From assembly GCA_002841605.1 (NCBI GenBank), contig PHAF01000085.1, positions 1,554 through 9,898 of the forward strand: a stretch of DNA of 8,345 nt, in the 5' to 3' direction. Each line of letters opens with the position of its first letter. Positions within the stretch are counted from its first letter, which is position 1. The notes below the pieces were generated by a model. The model made no database searches. It saw nothing but the letters and a program-made list of their open reading frames with translations, and had not been told where the DNA came from. Positions 1 to 5,967 of this stretch are shown one piece after another. The stretch is from Firmicutes bacterium HGW-Firmicutes-10 (GTDB lineage Bacteria > Bacillota_I > Bacilli_A > Erysipelotrichales > Erysipelotrichaceae). Made by a program: the position numbers and the translations under genes.

Positions 1-642
1 CAATGCCTCTGACACCATCATACCCGCTGCTATGATCGCGACTTTTGAAGTTCCCTGTTGCAAAACAATACCTTTCCCAACTTCAAATATTGAATCTTCT
101 TTATAAATGTGCTGAATTTCGTTTTTACGTCCGCATCGAACATAGTAGAAACCTTTATTTTCATGATAATTGTTCATCAGCCACGTCAATTGTACTGGAT
201 CAGATGGATTAAAGACTTTGCAATTTGGCATGGCATTCATAATAGCAATGTCTTCATTTGTCGTGTGCGTTCCACCGTTGCGCTGAGACCAGATACCAGC
301 ATCAGAAGCATATATGAATAGATTACTGTTAGAATAAGCGATAGACATGTAGATTTGATCGAGAGGTCTGCGTGTTACAAACGGTGCAAATGAATGGGCA
401 AAGGGAATTAATCCCGCCTTTGACATACCCCCTGCTGCAGAAATCATGTTGGCTTCACTGATACCAAAGTTAATACAGTTGTTTGGATGATCTTTGAATA
501 ACGTATCTGTGCCCGATGACTTCATCAAATCAGCCTCAAGTACAACTACATCTTTATCCTCTTTTATTAATCGGTCCAATGTTTGTGAGTATGTTGCTCG
601 AAAAGACGTCGTTTTTTTCTCTTTTTCGAAAGTGATTTTCAT
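1..642 (-). CDS. Split transketolase, C-terminal subunit (partial, runs off left edge)
   Basis: This is the pyrimidine-binding half of a two-subunit, thiamin diphosphate (ThDP)-dependent transketolase. It works with the product of the gene just upstream to move two-carbon ketol units between sugars in the cytosol. The frame is open for 214 codons from ATG at 640-642 to the window edge; family members are usually a little over 300 residues, so roughly a third is missing. Visible landmarks are the ThDP-activating Glu (E63 in GISEANM), the helix with FAPFVTRRPLDQIY (residues 86-99), GGTHTTNEDIAIM (123-135, with H126) and YYVRCGRK (166-173). A GGAGG site at 650-654 sits 7 nt before the ATG, which overlaps the upstream TGA by 4 bp (ATGA), indicating translational coupling. 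Oddity: the usual S-H-A-G...E-D-G-x-T-H stretch reads S-D-A-G...R-N-G-G-T-H (113-126), so the acceptor phosphate-binding His and a conserved Asp appear replaced. No frameshift was found over the visible length. Confidence 0.92.
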   Translation of the reverse strand, partial: MKITFEKEKKTTSFRATYSQTLDRLIKEDKDVVVLEADLMKSSGTDTLFKDHPNNCINFGISEANMISAAGGMSKAGLIPFAHSFAPFVTRRPLDQIYMSIAYSNSNLFIYASDAGIWSQRNGGTHTTNEDIAIMNAMPNCKVFNPSDPVQLTWLMNNYHENKGFYYVRCGRKNEIQHIYKEDSIFEVGKGIVLQQGTSKVAIIAAGMMVSEAL

Positions 643-1460
643 ACACGATCCTCCAAAATTTGCAATTCCCGCAGAAGATTTTCTTTAACCAAACCTTCAA
701 TAGCAATGTGATGATTATTTGCCATCTTTTCCACAAAACCAATGCCTTGACCTTTGATAGTTTCTAGAACAATAGCACTAGGAGAGCCCCTGTTATTTCT
801 AGCATTGACAATAGCCTGGTCAATAGCACTTAAATCATCACCTTTAACGACCTGCGTGTAAAACCCAAATGAATCCATGATTTTTGAAAAATTAAGTTCG
901 ATATTAACTTCCTTTGTTGGACCGTCCAACTGATTCTTGTTATCATCGATAAACAGAATAAAGTTATCGAGTTTGTGACCTACTGCAAACTGTACTGCTT
1001 CCCACACTTGTCCTTCATTACTTTCACCATCACCGATGATGCAATAGACAACATTGTCTTTACGCTTTTGCTTAAGAGCAATGGCAACCCCTACCGCTTG
1101 CGAAATGCCTTGTCCTAAAGACCCCGTTGTGCAATCTACACCTCTAGTTTTTAAACTGTCCGGATGTGATGGCAATTGCGTATCATCATGATTTAAAGTG
1201 CTAAGCAAGGATTTGTCAAAAAATCCAACTAAAGATAATGTTGCGTAATAGGCAGGACCACTGTGTCCTTTTGATAAAACAAACCAATCTCGATTTCCCC
1301 ATTTGGGATTTGAAGAATCAAATCTCATGTGTTTACCGTAGATCACAGCTAAAACTTCTACAATAGACATAGAACCACCGATATGTCCGCCCTTAGCCTC
1401 TATAAGTGTATGACATGTAAGAAGTCTAATCTGATCTCTAAAACGTTCTAAGTCAACCAT
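639..1460 (-). CDS. Split transketolase, N-terminal subunit
   Basis: This 273-residue protein is the diphosphate/Mg2+-binding half of a two-subunit transketolase; the length is normal for the split form. The ThDP motif is clear: GDGESNEG (residues 143-150) and, about 30 residues on, DDN (172-174). Active-site histidines typical of transketolases are present: H26 (GGHIGG), H66 (SKGHSG), H99 (LPSHPD) and H250 near the C terminus. GSLGQGIS (113-120) is the usual cofactor-pocket loop. The start ATG at 1458-1460 has an AAAGGTGAT ribosome site just upstream. It is the first gene of a minus-strand operon and overlaps the C-terminal subunit gene by 4 bp. The RpiR-type gene is divergent and 277 bp away, so sugar- or sugar-phosphate-responsive control is likely by inference. 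A separate, regulated, split transketolase usually serves a particular sugar catabolic route rather than the core pentose phosphate pathway; which route cannot be read from this window. Confidence 0.94.
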   Translation of the reverse strand: MVDLERFRDQIRLLTCHTLIEAKGGHIGGSMSIVEVLAVIYGKHMRFDSSNPKWGNRDWFVLSKGHSGPAYYATLSLVGFFDKSLLSTLNHDDTQLPSHPDSLKTRGVDCTTGSLGQGISQAVGVAIALKQKRKDNVVYCIIGDGESNEGQVWEAVQFAVGHKLDNFILFIDDNKNQLDGPTKEVNIELNFSKIMDSFGFYTQVVKGDDLSAIDQAIVNARNNRGSPSAIVLETIKGQGIGFVEKMANNHHIAIEGLVKENLLRELQILEDRV

Positions 1461-1526
1461 TTCATCACCTTTCCTTTATCAAAACTAAATAACTTTTCAA
1501 ACTGCGAATCGACAACTATCAATTTA

Positions 1527-1554
1527 ATTATAGTTTTTCATGATAAATCAACAA
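1527..1554 (-). promoter_or_regulatory. Candidate promoter of the transketolase operon
   Basis: On the minus strand a perfect TATAAT (1527-1532) lies 16 bp downstream of TTGTTG (1549-1554). This fits a sigma-A-type promoter that would start transcription near 1520, about 60 nt before the transketolase start codon. A 6-bp inverted repeat, AACTAT/ATAGTT (1514-1519 and 1530-1535), overlaps the -10 box and could be an operator half-site pair. By-eye prediction only. Confidence 0.5.
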
Positions 1555-1565
1555 TACAATAAGCA

Positions 1566-1586
1566 TGAGATGAAAGTCTCATCTCA
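1566..1586. promoter_or_regulatory. Perfect inverted repeat, candidate operator
   Basis: TGAGATGA (1566-1573) and its exact reverse complement TCATCTCA (1579-1586) flank a 5-nt centre. The repeat lies between the two divergent genes, 11 bp upstream of the candidate -35 box of the transketolase promoter. Its position suits binding by the RpiR-type regulator, whose relatives bind palindromic sites. A weak alternative is a terminator-like hairpin, since TTTT follows on the plus strand, but no gene ends here. Confidence 0.45.
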
Positions 1587-1657
1587 GTTTTCTTAATAAA
1601 AATGTTTCTCAATGAATTTTTTTTCTCATAAACAAAACAAACGCATCGTTTCCACTT

Positions 1658-1663
1658 TATAAT
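1658..1663 (+). promoter_or_regulatory. Candidate -10 box for the RpiR-type regulator
   Basis: A perfect TATAAT on the plus strand sits 74 bp upstream of the GTG start. No good -35 box is visible at 16-18 bp spacing (the region reads AAACAA), so this may be a weak or activated promoter. Confidence 0.3.
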
Positions 1664-1737
1664 CATAGAATTCGAGTTGATTGTGATAAAATGAAAGCAA
1701 GTTCTAGCACTTAATATTTCGTTAAGGAGGTACGTCT

Positions 1738-2580
1738 GTGAATCTTATCGATCAATTGAAACTAATGAATTCATTGTCTGCAAGTGAAGAATTGCTCTGT
1801 CAGTTTATAATTAACGAAGCAAGACAGTTTTTACATTTGAATAAAAGTGATTTAATGAAGAAACTAAACATTTCATCATCTACTCTCTATCGTTTTTGCA
1901 ATAAATTGAACATAAAAGGATTTGACCAATTAAAGCTCCAAATTGCACTGGATTTTTTGAAAAATGAGCGAAACAATGATACAACAACCGTGAACTATAA
2001 TTATCCGTTTGAAAAGGATGATTCTTTAGAAACGATTAGTATGAATCTTTTATCTATCTATGAAGAGACTTCTATCAATACGTTTAAAGCAATTGATTTT
2101 AATGAACTTGAAAAAGCTATTCATATTTTAAAAAGAGCAGAGAATATCTGCTTAATGACATCAAACACAAACACACTTTATGCAGAAAAGTTCGGAATTC
2201 AGTTGAAGGAGATAGGTCGGAATGTATGGATTTCATCTTCCCCGTACAAGTGGAAACTTGAAACAGTCAATCTGACTTCAAAAGATGCTTTGATCATAAA
2301 TAGTTATGCCGGTCAGTCCTCTAAGTCTTTCATAAATATTTTGCCAAATCTGGTTAAAAAAGGTGTCCCAATCATCTTGATCGGTTCCACCCACAACAAA
2401 TCATTTATGCCATATGCAACAAGTAAATTACTAATGTTTGATAGAGAAGATCCCAAGGAAAAAATATACAGCTTTTCCACAAATGTTTCCACACAATATT
2501 TATTTGATGTATTGTATGCCGCAATTTACCAGGATAACTATGATAAAAACATGACGAATCACAATTACATTTATGAATAG
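1738..2580 (+). CDS. RpiR/MurR-family transcriptional regulator (HTH + SIS domain)
   Basis: This 280-residue cytosolic DNA-binding protein has the usual length and two-domain layout of the family. The N-terminal helix-turn-helix lies at residues 1-75, with the typical recognition region SSSTLYRFCNKLNIKGF (46-62). A C-terminal SIS sugar-isomerase-fold domain, which in this family senses phosphorylated sugars, spans about 125-265. The SIS loop reads NSYAGQSS (188-195), close to the family S-Y-S-G-x-[ST] pattern that binds sugar phosphate, followed by the next strand at VPIILIG (210-216). The start is GTG, chosen because AAGGAGG (1724-1730) sits 7 nt upstream. It is divergent from the split transketolase operon, which is the most likely target; the ligand would then be an intermediate of the same sugar pathway (inference). 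The gene is noticeably AT-rich compared with the M20 operon further right. Confidence 0.93.
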   Translation: MNLIDQLKLMNSLSASEELLCQFIINEARQFLHLNKSDLMKKLNISSSTLYRFCNKLNIKGFDQLKLQIALDFLKNERNNDTTTVNYNYPFEKDDSLETISMNLLSIYEETSINTFKAIDFNELEKAIHILKRAENICLMTSNTNTLYAEKFGIQLKEIGRNVWISSSPYKWKLETVNLTSKDALIINSYAGQSSKSFINILPNLVKKGVPIILIGSTHNKSFMPYATSKLLMFDREDPKEKIYSFSTNVSTQYLFDVLYAAIYQDNYDKNMTNHNYIYE

Positions 2581-2664
2581 TATGGTTTACTCGACTTAAG
2601 CAAAATAAATGAACTGCGTTTTCTCATAAGTCTACTATGTGCTTTCGACCAGTATTCTCACAAA

Positions 2665-2692
2665 ACAAGCAAAATTGCAGGCTTGTAATTTT
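2665..2692. terminator. Probable bidirectional terminator between convergent genes
   Basis: ACAAGC (2665-2670) pairs with GCTTGT (2681-2686) across a 10-nt loop. On the plus strand AATTTT follows; on the minus strand the stem is followed by TTTG. It lies 9 bp past the stop of the minus-strand serine hydrolase gene and about 85 bp past the regulator stop, so it best serves the former. The stem is only 6 bp. The rest of 2581-2694 shows nothing recognisable. Confidence 0.45.
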
Positions 2693-2694
2693 CG

Positions 2695-3690
2695 TTAAAA
2701 TTTTTCGCGAACTTTTTTGATTTCATGCCAAACATTGTCACCAAAGTTACTAACAAGGGTGATTTGAAGTTTATTATTCGGATCAAATTCGGATATGAAA
2801 CTGACTCCGGGATCAAATCCTTGAAAATAATAGATATTACTCGAGTTTTCATTACCTTTTCGAATCCAAATCCCATAACCATAACAAGACCCGTCTTGAT
2901 CTTGACTATGTATCTGTAGCATTTGTTCATTCATTTTTTCTGATAACAAACGATGATTGATCAATGCATCCCAAAACTTAGAAATATCTCTAGTTGTTAT
3001 ATATGCACCACCAGCTCCGGTACCTTTGGCATCGACACTGAAAATGTTGGTACGATAGGACATTGTTGATTCGCAATAAATATAGTTGATTGCACATCGA
3101 GACGGCAAACGATCAAGCTCGTAATAACCGGTTGAGTTCATACGGCAAGGTTTAAAAATGACCTCTTCCAAGTATACGTCAAATGGTTTTTGTGTGAGTT
3201 GCTCAATGACCAAAGCCAGTAAAACAAATCCGGAATTATTGTAACTGAACTTGGCACCTCTTTGATATTGCATGGGTTTATCGATAAAAAGCTGAAGTAC
3301 GTCTGCATTCTTACGAATGTTATAGTTAGGAAAACTTTTCCAAAGTTCTTCATAATCATCCATGACTTGTTCATCAAAATAATCAGGTACTCCAGATGTG
3401 TGTGTCAACAATTGTTCAATCGTCACTTGAGGATCAATTTGATGCAAGTCGATTGGAAGTAGTTGTCCCAATGTATCATTTAATCTTAATAAACCTTTTT
3501 CGACTAACATCAAAATGCCCACTGCCACAAACACTTTCCCAGCAGATGCGCTTGCGAAGCGGGTATCTTTATTATTTGGACGTTTGTTTGGTAAGTCTGC
3601 ATACCCTTGTTGACAATCAGCAATGATTTTTCCATTTTGAATGATAATCAGACTTCCACGGAAATCTTCTGATAAATATATATTATTCAT
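2695..3690 (-). CDS. Beta-lactamase-fold serine hydrolase (class C / D-aminopeptidase / esterase type)
   Basis: This 331-residue protein belongs to the serine beta-lactamase-like superfamily, whose members include class C beta-lactamases, DD-peptidases, D-aminopeptidases and esterases. The nucleophile motif S-x-x-K is S49-A-G-K52 (in FASASAGKVF). The second motif Y-x-N is Y150-N-N152 (in FSYNNSGF). Family signatures LLTHTSGVPDYF (94-105) and TGAGGAYITTRDISKFW (224-240) are clear. The third motif, usually H/K-x-G, reads F289-Q-G291 just before the family P-G (294-295), so its basic residue seems to be missing. No signal peptide or membrane segment is seen, so a cytosolic enzyme is expected, which argues against a secreted beta-lactamase. 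An AAGGTGA site (3697-3703) lies 6 nt before the ATG. It follows the HAD phosphatase gene by 21 bp and is probably co-transcribed with it. Substrate unknown. Confidence 0.88.
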   Translation of the reverse strand: MNNIYLSEDFRGSLIIIQNGKIIADCQQGYADLPNKRPNNKDTRFASASAGKVFVAVGILMLVEKGLLRLNDTLGQLLPIDLHQIDPQVTIEQLLTHTSGVPDYFDEQVMDDYEELWKSFPNYNIRKNADVLQLFIDKPMQYQRGAKFSYNNSGFVLLALVIEQLTQKPFDVYLEEVIFKPCRMNSTGYYELDRLPSRCAINYIYCESTMSYRTNIFSVDAKGTGAGGAYITTRDISKFWDALINHRLLSEKMNEQMLQIHSQDQDGSCYGYGIWIRKGNENSSNIYYFQGFDPGVSFISEFDPNNKLQITLVSNFGDNVWHEIKKVREKF

Positions 3691-3711
3691 AATTTTTCAC
3701 CTTGCTATCAT

Positions 3712-4503
3712 TTAAAATAACAACTGCTCAAGAGTCGTTAATACCCCTTGATCCTCATTGGAGGGAGCGATAAATTTTGCGCTTTCCTTCACGTTTTTCG
3801 GTGCATTTTCCATGGCATAGGAATACTTAGCCATTTTCAACATTTCAATATCATTTCCACCATCGCCAAACACGATCATTTCATCCGCAGAAATTCCATA
3901 TTTATCCGCCAAAAGTTTCAGACCAAAGGCTTTATGGCAACCCCTTACTATCAAATCAATACTGCCATGCCCACTGGTAACAGCGTCCACCTCAGCAGGA
4001 AGTGACTGACGAATCAAGTCAATATATCGATAGGTATCCTCATCTTTACAATTAATATTGAATTTGATCATTGCATCCGTAATCAAATCAAATGAACTTA
4101 CTTCCTCGAGGCGATGATACCATTGTCCGATAAACGATTTCCGTTCTGGGTTTGTGAGCATATATGCTCTATCTTTCGCACAAAAAACATTGATCAGCTC
4201 ATCTTTGTTTCTAACAAACTCGAGAATGCTTTGCTTTGCTTTTACACTGAACTCTGTCACTTTGATAGCTTTTCCATATTCGCTTATATACGATCCGTTT
4301 TCAGCCACAAACATCATTTCGTTGTCCCGATTCTCAAAAAAGCTGATCAACTGATAATACTGATTGCCCGAAGCCACAACAAACTTGATATCCCTTTGCT
4401 TCATGATTTTAAACAGTTTCCAAAATCGGTGACGATCATACTCCATTTGCCCATTTAAGAACGTGCCATCCATATCGACCGCAATCATTTTAATTTTACT
4501 CAT
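3712..4503 (-). CDS. Cof-type HAD-superfamily phosphatase (class IIB)
   Basis: This is a 263-residue cytosolic phosphatase of the Cof/YidA group, which dephosphorylates small phosphorylated metabolites such as sugar phosphates or cofactors using a phospho-aspartate intermediate and Mg2+. All four HAD motifs are present: DMDGT (residues 10-14, nucleophile D10), the motif II serine S45 in VVASGN, motif III lysine K191 in CHKAFGLK, and GDGGND (213-218, metal-binding Asp). The region between motifs II and III is the usual IIB cap. The start ATG at 4501-4503 is chosen because GGAGA (4509-4513) precedes it and MSKIKMIAVD gives the standard family N terminus; an in-frame ATG at 4540-4542 would add 13 atypical residues. 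It is the first gene of a two-gene minus-strand unit with the serine hydrolase and is divergent from the lipoprotein gene across 71 bp. Substrate cannot be told from sequence. Confidence 0.93.
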   Translation of the reverse strand: MSKIKMIAVDMDGTFLNGQMEYDRHRFWKLFKIMKQRDIKFVVASGNQYYQLISFFENRDNEMMFVAENGSYISEYGKAIKVTEFSVKAKQSILEFVRNKDELINVFCAKDRAYMLTNPERKSFIGQWYHRLEEVSSFDLITDAMIKFNINCKDEDTYRYIDLIRQSLPAEVDAVTSGHGSIDLIVRGCHKAFGLKLLADKYGISADEMIVFGDGGNDIEMLKMAKYSYAMENAPKNVKESAKFIAPSNEDQGVLTTLEQLLF

Positions 4504-4533
4504 TATTTTCTCCATTAAATGTTTCACTTTATA

Positions 4534-4562
4534 AGTATACATGATAAATTAATTCTATACAA
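4534..4562 (-). promoter_or_regulatory. Candidate promoter for the HAD phosphatase / serine hydrolase unit
   Basis: On the minus strand TATACT (4534-4539) lies 17 bp downstream of TTGTAT (4557-4562). The spacing and -10 box are good; the -35 box matches only TTG. It would give a leader of about 25 nt. The same short intergenic stretch must also hold the divergent promoter of the lipoprotein gene, for which TTTCAC (4522-4527) and TAAATT (4545-4550) at 17 bp are a weak candidate pair. Confidence 0.4.
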
Positions 4563-4574
4563 AAGGAGCTGTTT

Positions 4575-5204
4575 ATGAAAAAATTTGTAGTTGTTGGTTT
4601 GAGCGCGGTGTTAATGTTTTCTTTGATAGGGTGTGCCAAACCTGAGCCAAAACCATCCGAAACCGTATCCAAAGTATTGAATCTGATGAAAACAGATATC
4701 CAAGCAGATTTTACCCCATACTTTGATGGTGAGTTCAATAATGAAGCATTTGTTTTTGAAGGCAATGATGACGAATCTGAATTTGCAAAGAAAATGGAGA
4801 CACGTTTGATTGAGTTGTATACGGACTTTGATTATAAAATAGTGGGTGAGACAATCTCTGAAGACAAAAAAACTGCAACCGTTGAAGTTGAGTTTACAAC
4901 CCATGACTTAGGCACGTTTTTTGTCGGATTCATAACCCAATTTTTAGCCAAAGCATTTGAACTTGCTTTTTCGGGCAAAGGTGAAGATGAACTAAATCAA
5001 GCAGGTATTGAACTACTGGAAAACTTATCCGCTGATCTGAAAAAAGATAAGGTATCGATCGTTACGGCAACCTTAACTTCCGTAAATGGGGTATGGTTGT
5101 TGGATGGTGGAGAAAATGCCAATAAACCCTTCTTTAACGGTTTGACTGGAGGATTGGTCGAATCACTTGAAGAATGGTCTCAATCGTTCGAAGAAACTGA
5201 ATAA
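4575..5204 (+). CDS. Predicted lipoprotein, unknown function (possible NTF2-like fold)
   Basis: This 209-residue protein starts with a classic lipoprotein signal: a Lys-Lys N terminus, a hydrophobic core and the lipobox L-I-G-C with the lipidated cysteine at residue 20. It should be anchored to the outer face of the cytoplasmic membrane. A Pro/Lys/Glu linker (21-29) leads into a folded region of about 150 residues with an early helix (VSKVLNLMKTDI, 32-43), alternating strands such as KTATVEVEF, and a final strand ending in NGVWLLDGG. This layout resembles the NTF2-like or DUF4878/DUF5105-type domains common in Bacillota lipoproteins, but that is a guess from pattern and no family is firmly recognised. 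The C terminus is acidic. AAAAGGAG (4561-4568) sits 6 nt before the ATG. It is transcribed alone, divergent from the HAD gene and ended by a strong terminator, so it is probably not part of the following operon. Confidence 0.88.
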   Translation: MKKFVVVGLSAVLMFSLIGCAKPEPKPSETVSKVLNLMKTDIQADFTPYFDGEFNNEAFVFEGNDDESEFAKKMETRLIELYTDFDYKIVGETISEDKKTATVEVEFTTHDLGTFFVGFITQFLAKAFELAFSGKGEDELNQAGIELLENLSADLKKDKVSIVTATLTSVNGVWLLDGGENANKPFFNGLTGGLVESLEEWSQSFEETE

Positions 5205-5217
5205 ATTTTAAAAAATG

Positions 5218-5251
5218 CATCTTATGATTGTAATCATGAGATGTTTTTTTT
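5218..5251 (+). terminator. Intrinsic terminator of the lipoprotein gene
   Basis: CATCTTATGAT (5218-5228) pairs with ATCATGAGATG (5233-5243) over 11 bp with a single G-U wobble and a TGTA loop, followed by eight T residues (5244-5251). It lies 13 bp past the lipoprotein stop. An A-run before the stem could let it work weakly on the other strand too. Confidence 0.9.
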
Positions 5252-5256
5252 ATGAT
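5228..5256 (+). promoter_or_regulatory. Candidate promoter of the DUF5058/M20 operon, overlapping the terminator
   Basis: TTGTAA (5228-5233) and TATGAT (5251-5256) are separated by exactly 17 bp and match the consensus at 4/6 and 5/6 positions. The predicted start near 5263 would leave a leader of about 20 nt before the operon's first ATG. The -35 box lies in the loop of the upstream terminator and the -10 box begins at its last T. Confidence 0.5.
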
Positions 5257-5282
5257 TGTATTAATGTAAGGAGAAAGATATT

Positions 5283-5957
5283 ATGGATTCAATCATTTTA
5301 TACGTCATTGGTGCGGTTATGATTTGTTTTGTACTATTTCAATCGTTATACTTTCTCAAAAAAGCTTATGATCGTGGGCTTGAAATCGGATTAAGCGAGC
5401 ATCAGCTTAAAGAAATCATTCGGTCAAGCGCTTTCTTTTCCGTTGTTCCATCAGTCCCTATTCTCATCGGATTGATCACATTGATCCCGATTTTCGGTAG
5501 TGTCGTCATTCCTTGGATCCGTCTGAGTGTCCTAGGATCGGTCAGCTATGAAAGCTATGCGGCCAATGCTATCCGAAATGCGGCCGGAGTTGATTCATTA
5601 TTCAGTGATCCCATTGCTTTCTCTACGGCCGTGTGGACTATGACGATTTCCATTATGGCCGGCTTGGTTACCTTGATCCTCTTTTACCGAAAGTACGAGA
5701 AGAAGCTTACCGAGGTCAGAAAGAAAGACAGCCGTTGGAGCGAACTGTTGATTGCGGCATTGTTTATGGGTTTGGTCGGTACCATCGGAGCCCAACAAAT
5801 CGCGATTGGCGGCTATAATACGGTAGCCCTGTTTATCAGTATGGCCATCATGCTTGTCATCGGACTGGCATCGAAGAAGTGGAAATGGCTGGAAGAATTT
5901 GCTTTACCCGTTTCCATTTTGTCTACATTGGGCATCATGTATGTCCTGATCATGTGA
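5283..5957 (+). CDS. DUF5058-family integral membrane protein
   Basis: This 224-residue membrane protein is recognised as DUF5058 from its conserved core: SVVPSVPILIGLI (53-65) followed by IPWIRLSVLGSVSYE (76-90), features I associate with that uncharacterised family. Its biochemical role is not known to me. By eye there are about six membrane segments: 4-25, 51-73, 113-134, 154-171, 177-196 and 204-223. Positive charge falls in the loops after helices 1 (KKAYDR), 3 (RKYEKKLTEVRKK) and 5 (SKKWK). The positive-inside rule therefore places both termini outside. The 40-residue segment between helices 2 and 3 holds the conserved R-L-S-x-x-G-S-x-S-Y motif and may be re-entrant. AAGGAG (5268-5273) lies 9 nt before the ATG. 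It is the first gene of a three-gene operon with a second membrane protein (10 bp gap) and an M20 peptidase, which suggests a transport role linked to amide hydrolysis (inference). Confidence 0.85.
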   Translation: MDSIILYVIGAVMICFVLFQSLYFLKKAYDRGLEIGLSEHQLKEIIRSSAFFSVVPSVPILIGLITLIPIFGSVVIPWIRLSVLGSVSYESYAANAIRNAAGVDSLFSDPIAFSTAVWTMTISIMAGLVTLILFYRKYEKKLTEVRKKDSRWSELLIAALFMGLVGTIGAQQIAIGGYNTVALFISMAIMLVIGLASKKWKWLEEFALPVSILSTLGIMYVLIM

Positions 5958-5967
5958 GGAGGCAAAT

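Noticed and set aside
109..742. Open frames at 109-321 (+), 494-688 (+) and 554-742 (-)
   Set aside because: They overlap the transketolase genes in other frames and have no family motif or ribosome site; the transketolase frame is uninterrupted through this region.
1..1460. Assigning the transketolase to a named pathway such as sulfoquinovose breakdown
   Set aside because: Split transketolases occur in several pathways and no diagnostic partner gene is visible; only the unusual pocket residues are supported.
1461..1737. Riboswitch or small RNA in the divergent gap
   Set aside because: Only short inverted repeats and promoter-like boxes are present; no recognisable riboswitch core or terminator/antiterminator arrangement.
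2695..3690. Calling the serine hydrolase an antibiotic-resistance beta-lactamase
   Set aside because: It has no signal peptide and lacks the K-T-G/H-x-G residue, and the superfamily contains many peptidases and esterases.
3748..4458. Plus-strand open frames opposite the HAD gene (3748-4005, 4114-4458, 4154-4354)
   Set aside because: They are shadows of a coding region whose four HAD motifs are all intact.
4504..4542. Longer start for the HAD phosphatase (ATG at 4540-4542)
   Set aside because: It adds 13 residues not seen in Cof-type proteins and overlaps the candidate promoter; the ATG at 4501-4503 has a good ribosome site and gives the standard N terminus.
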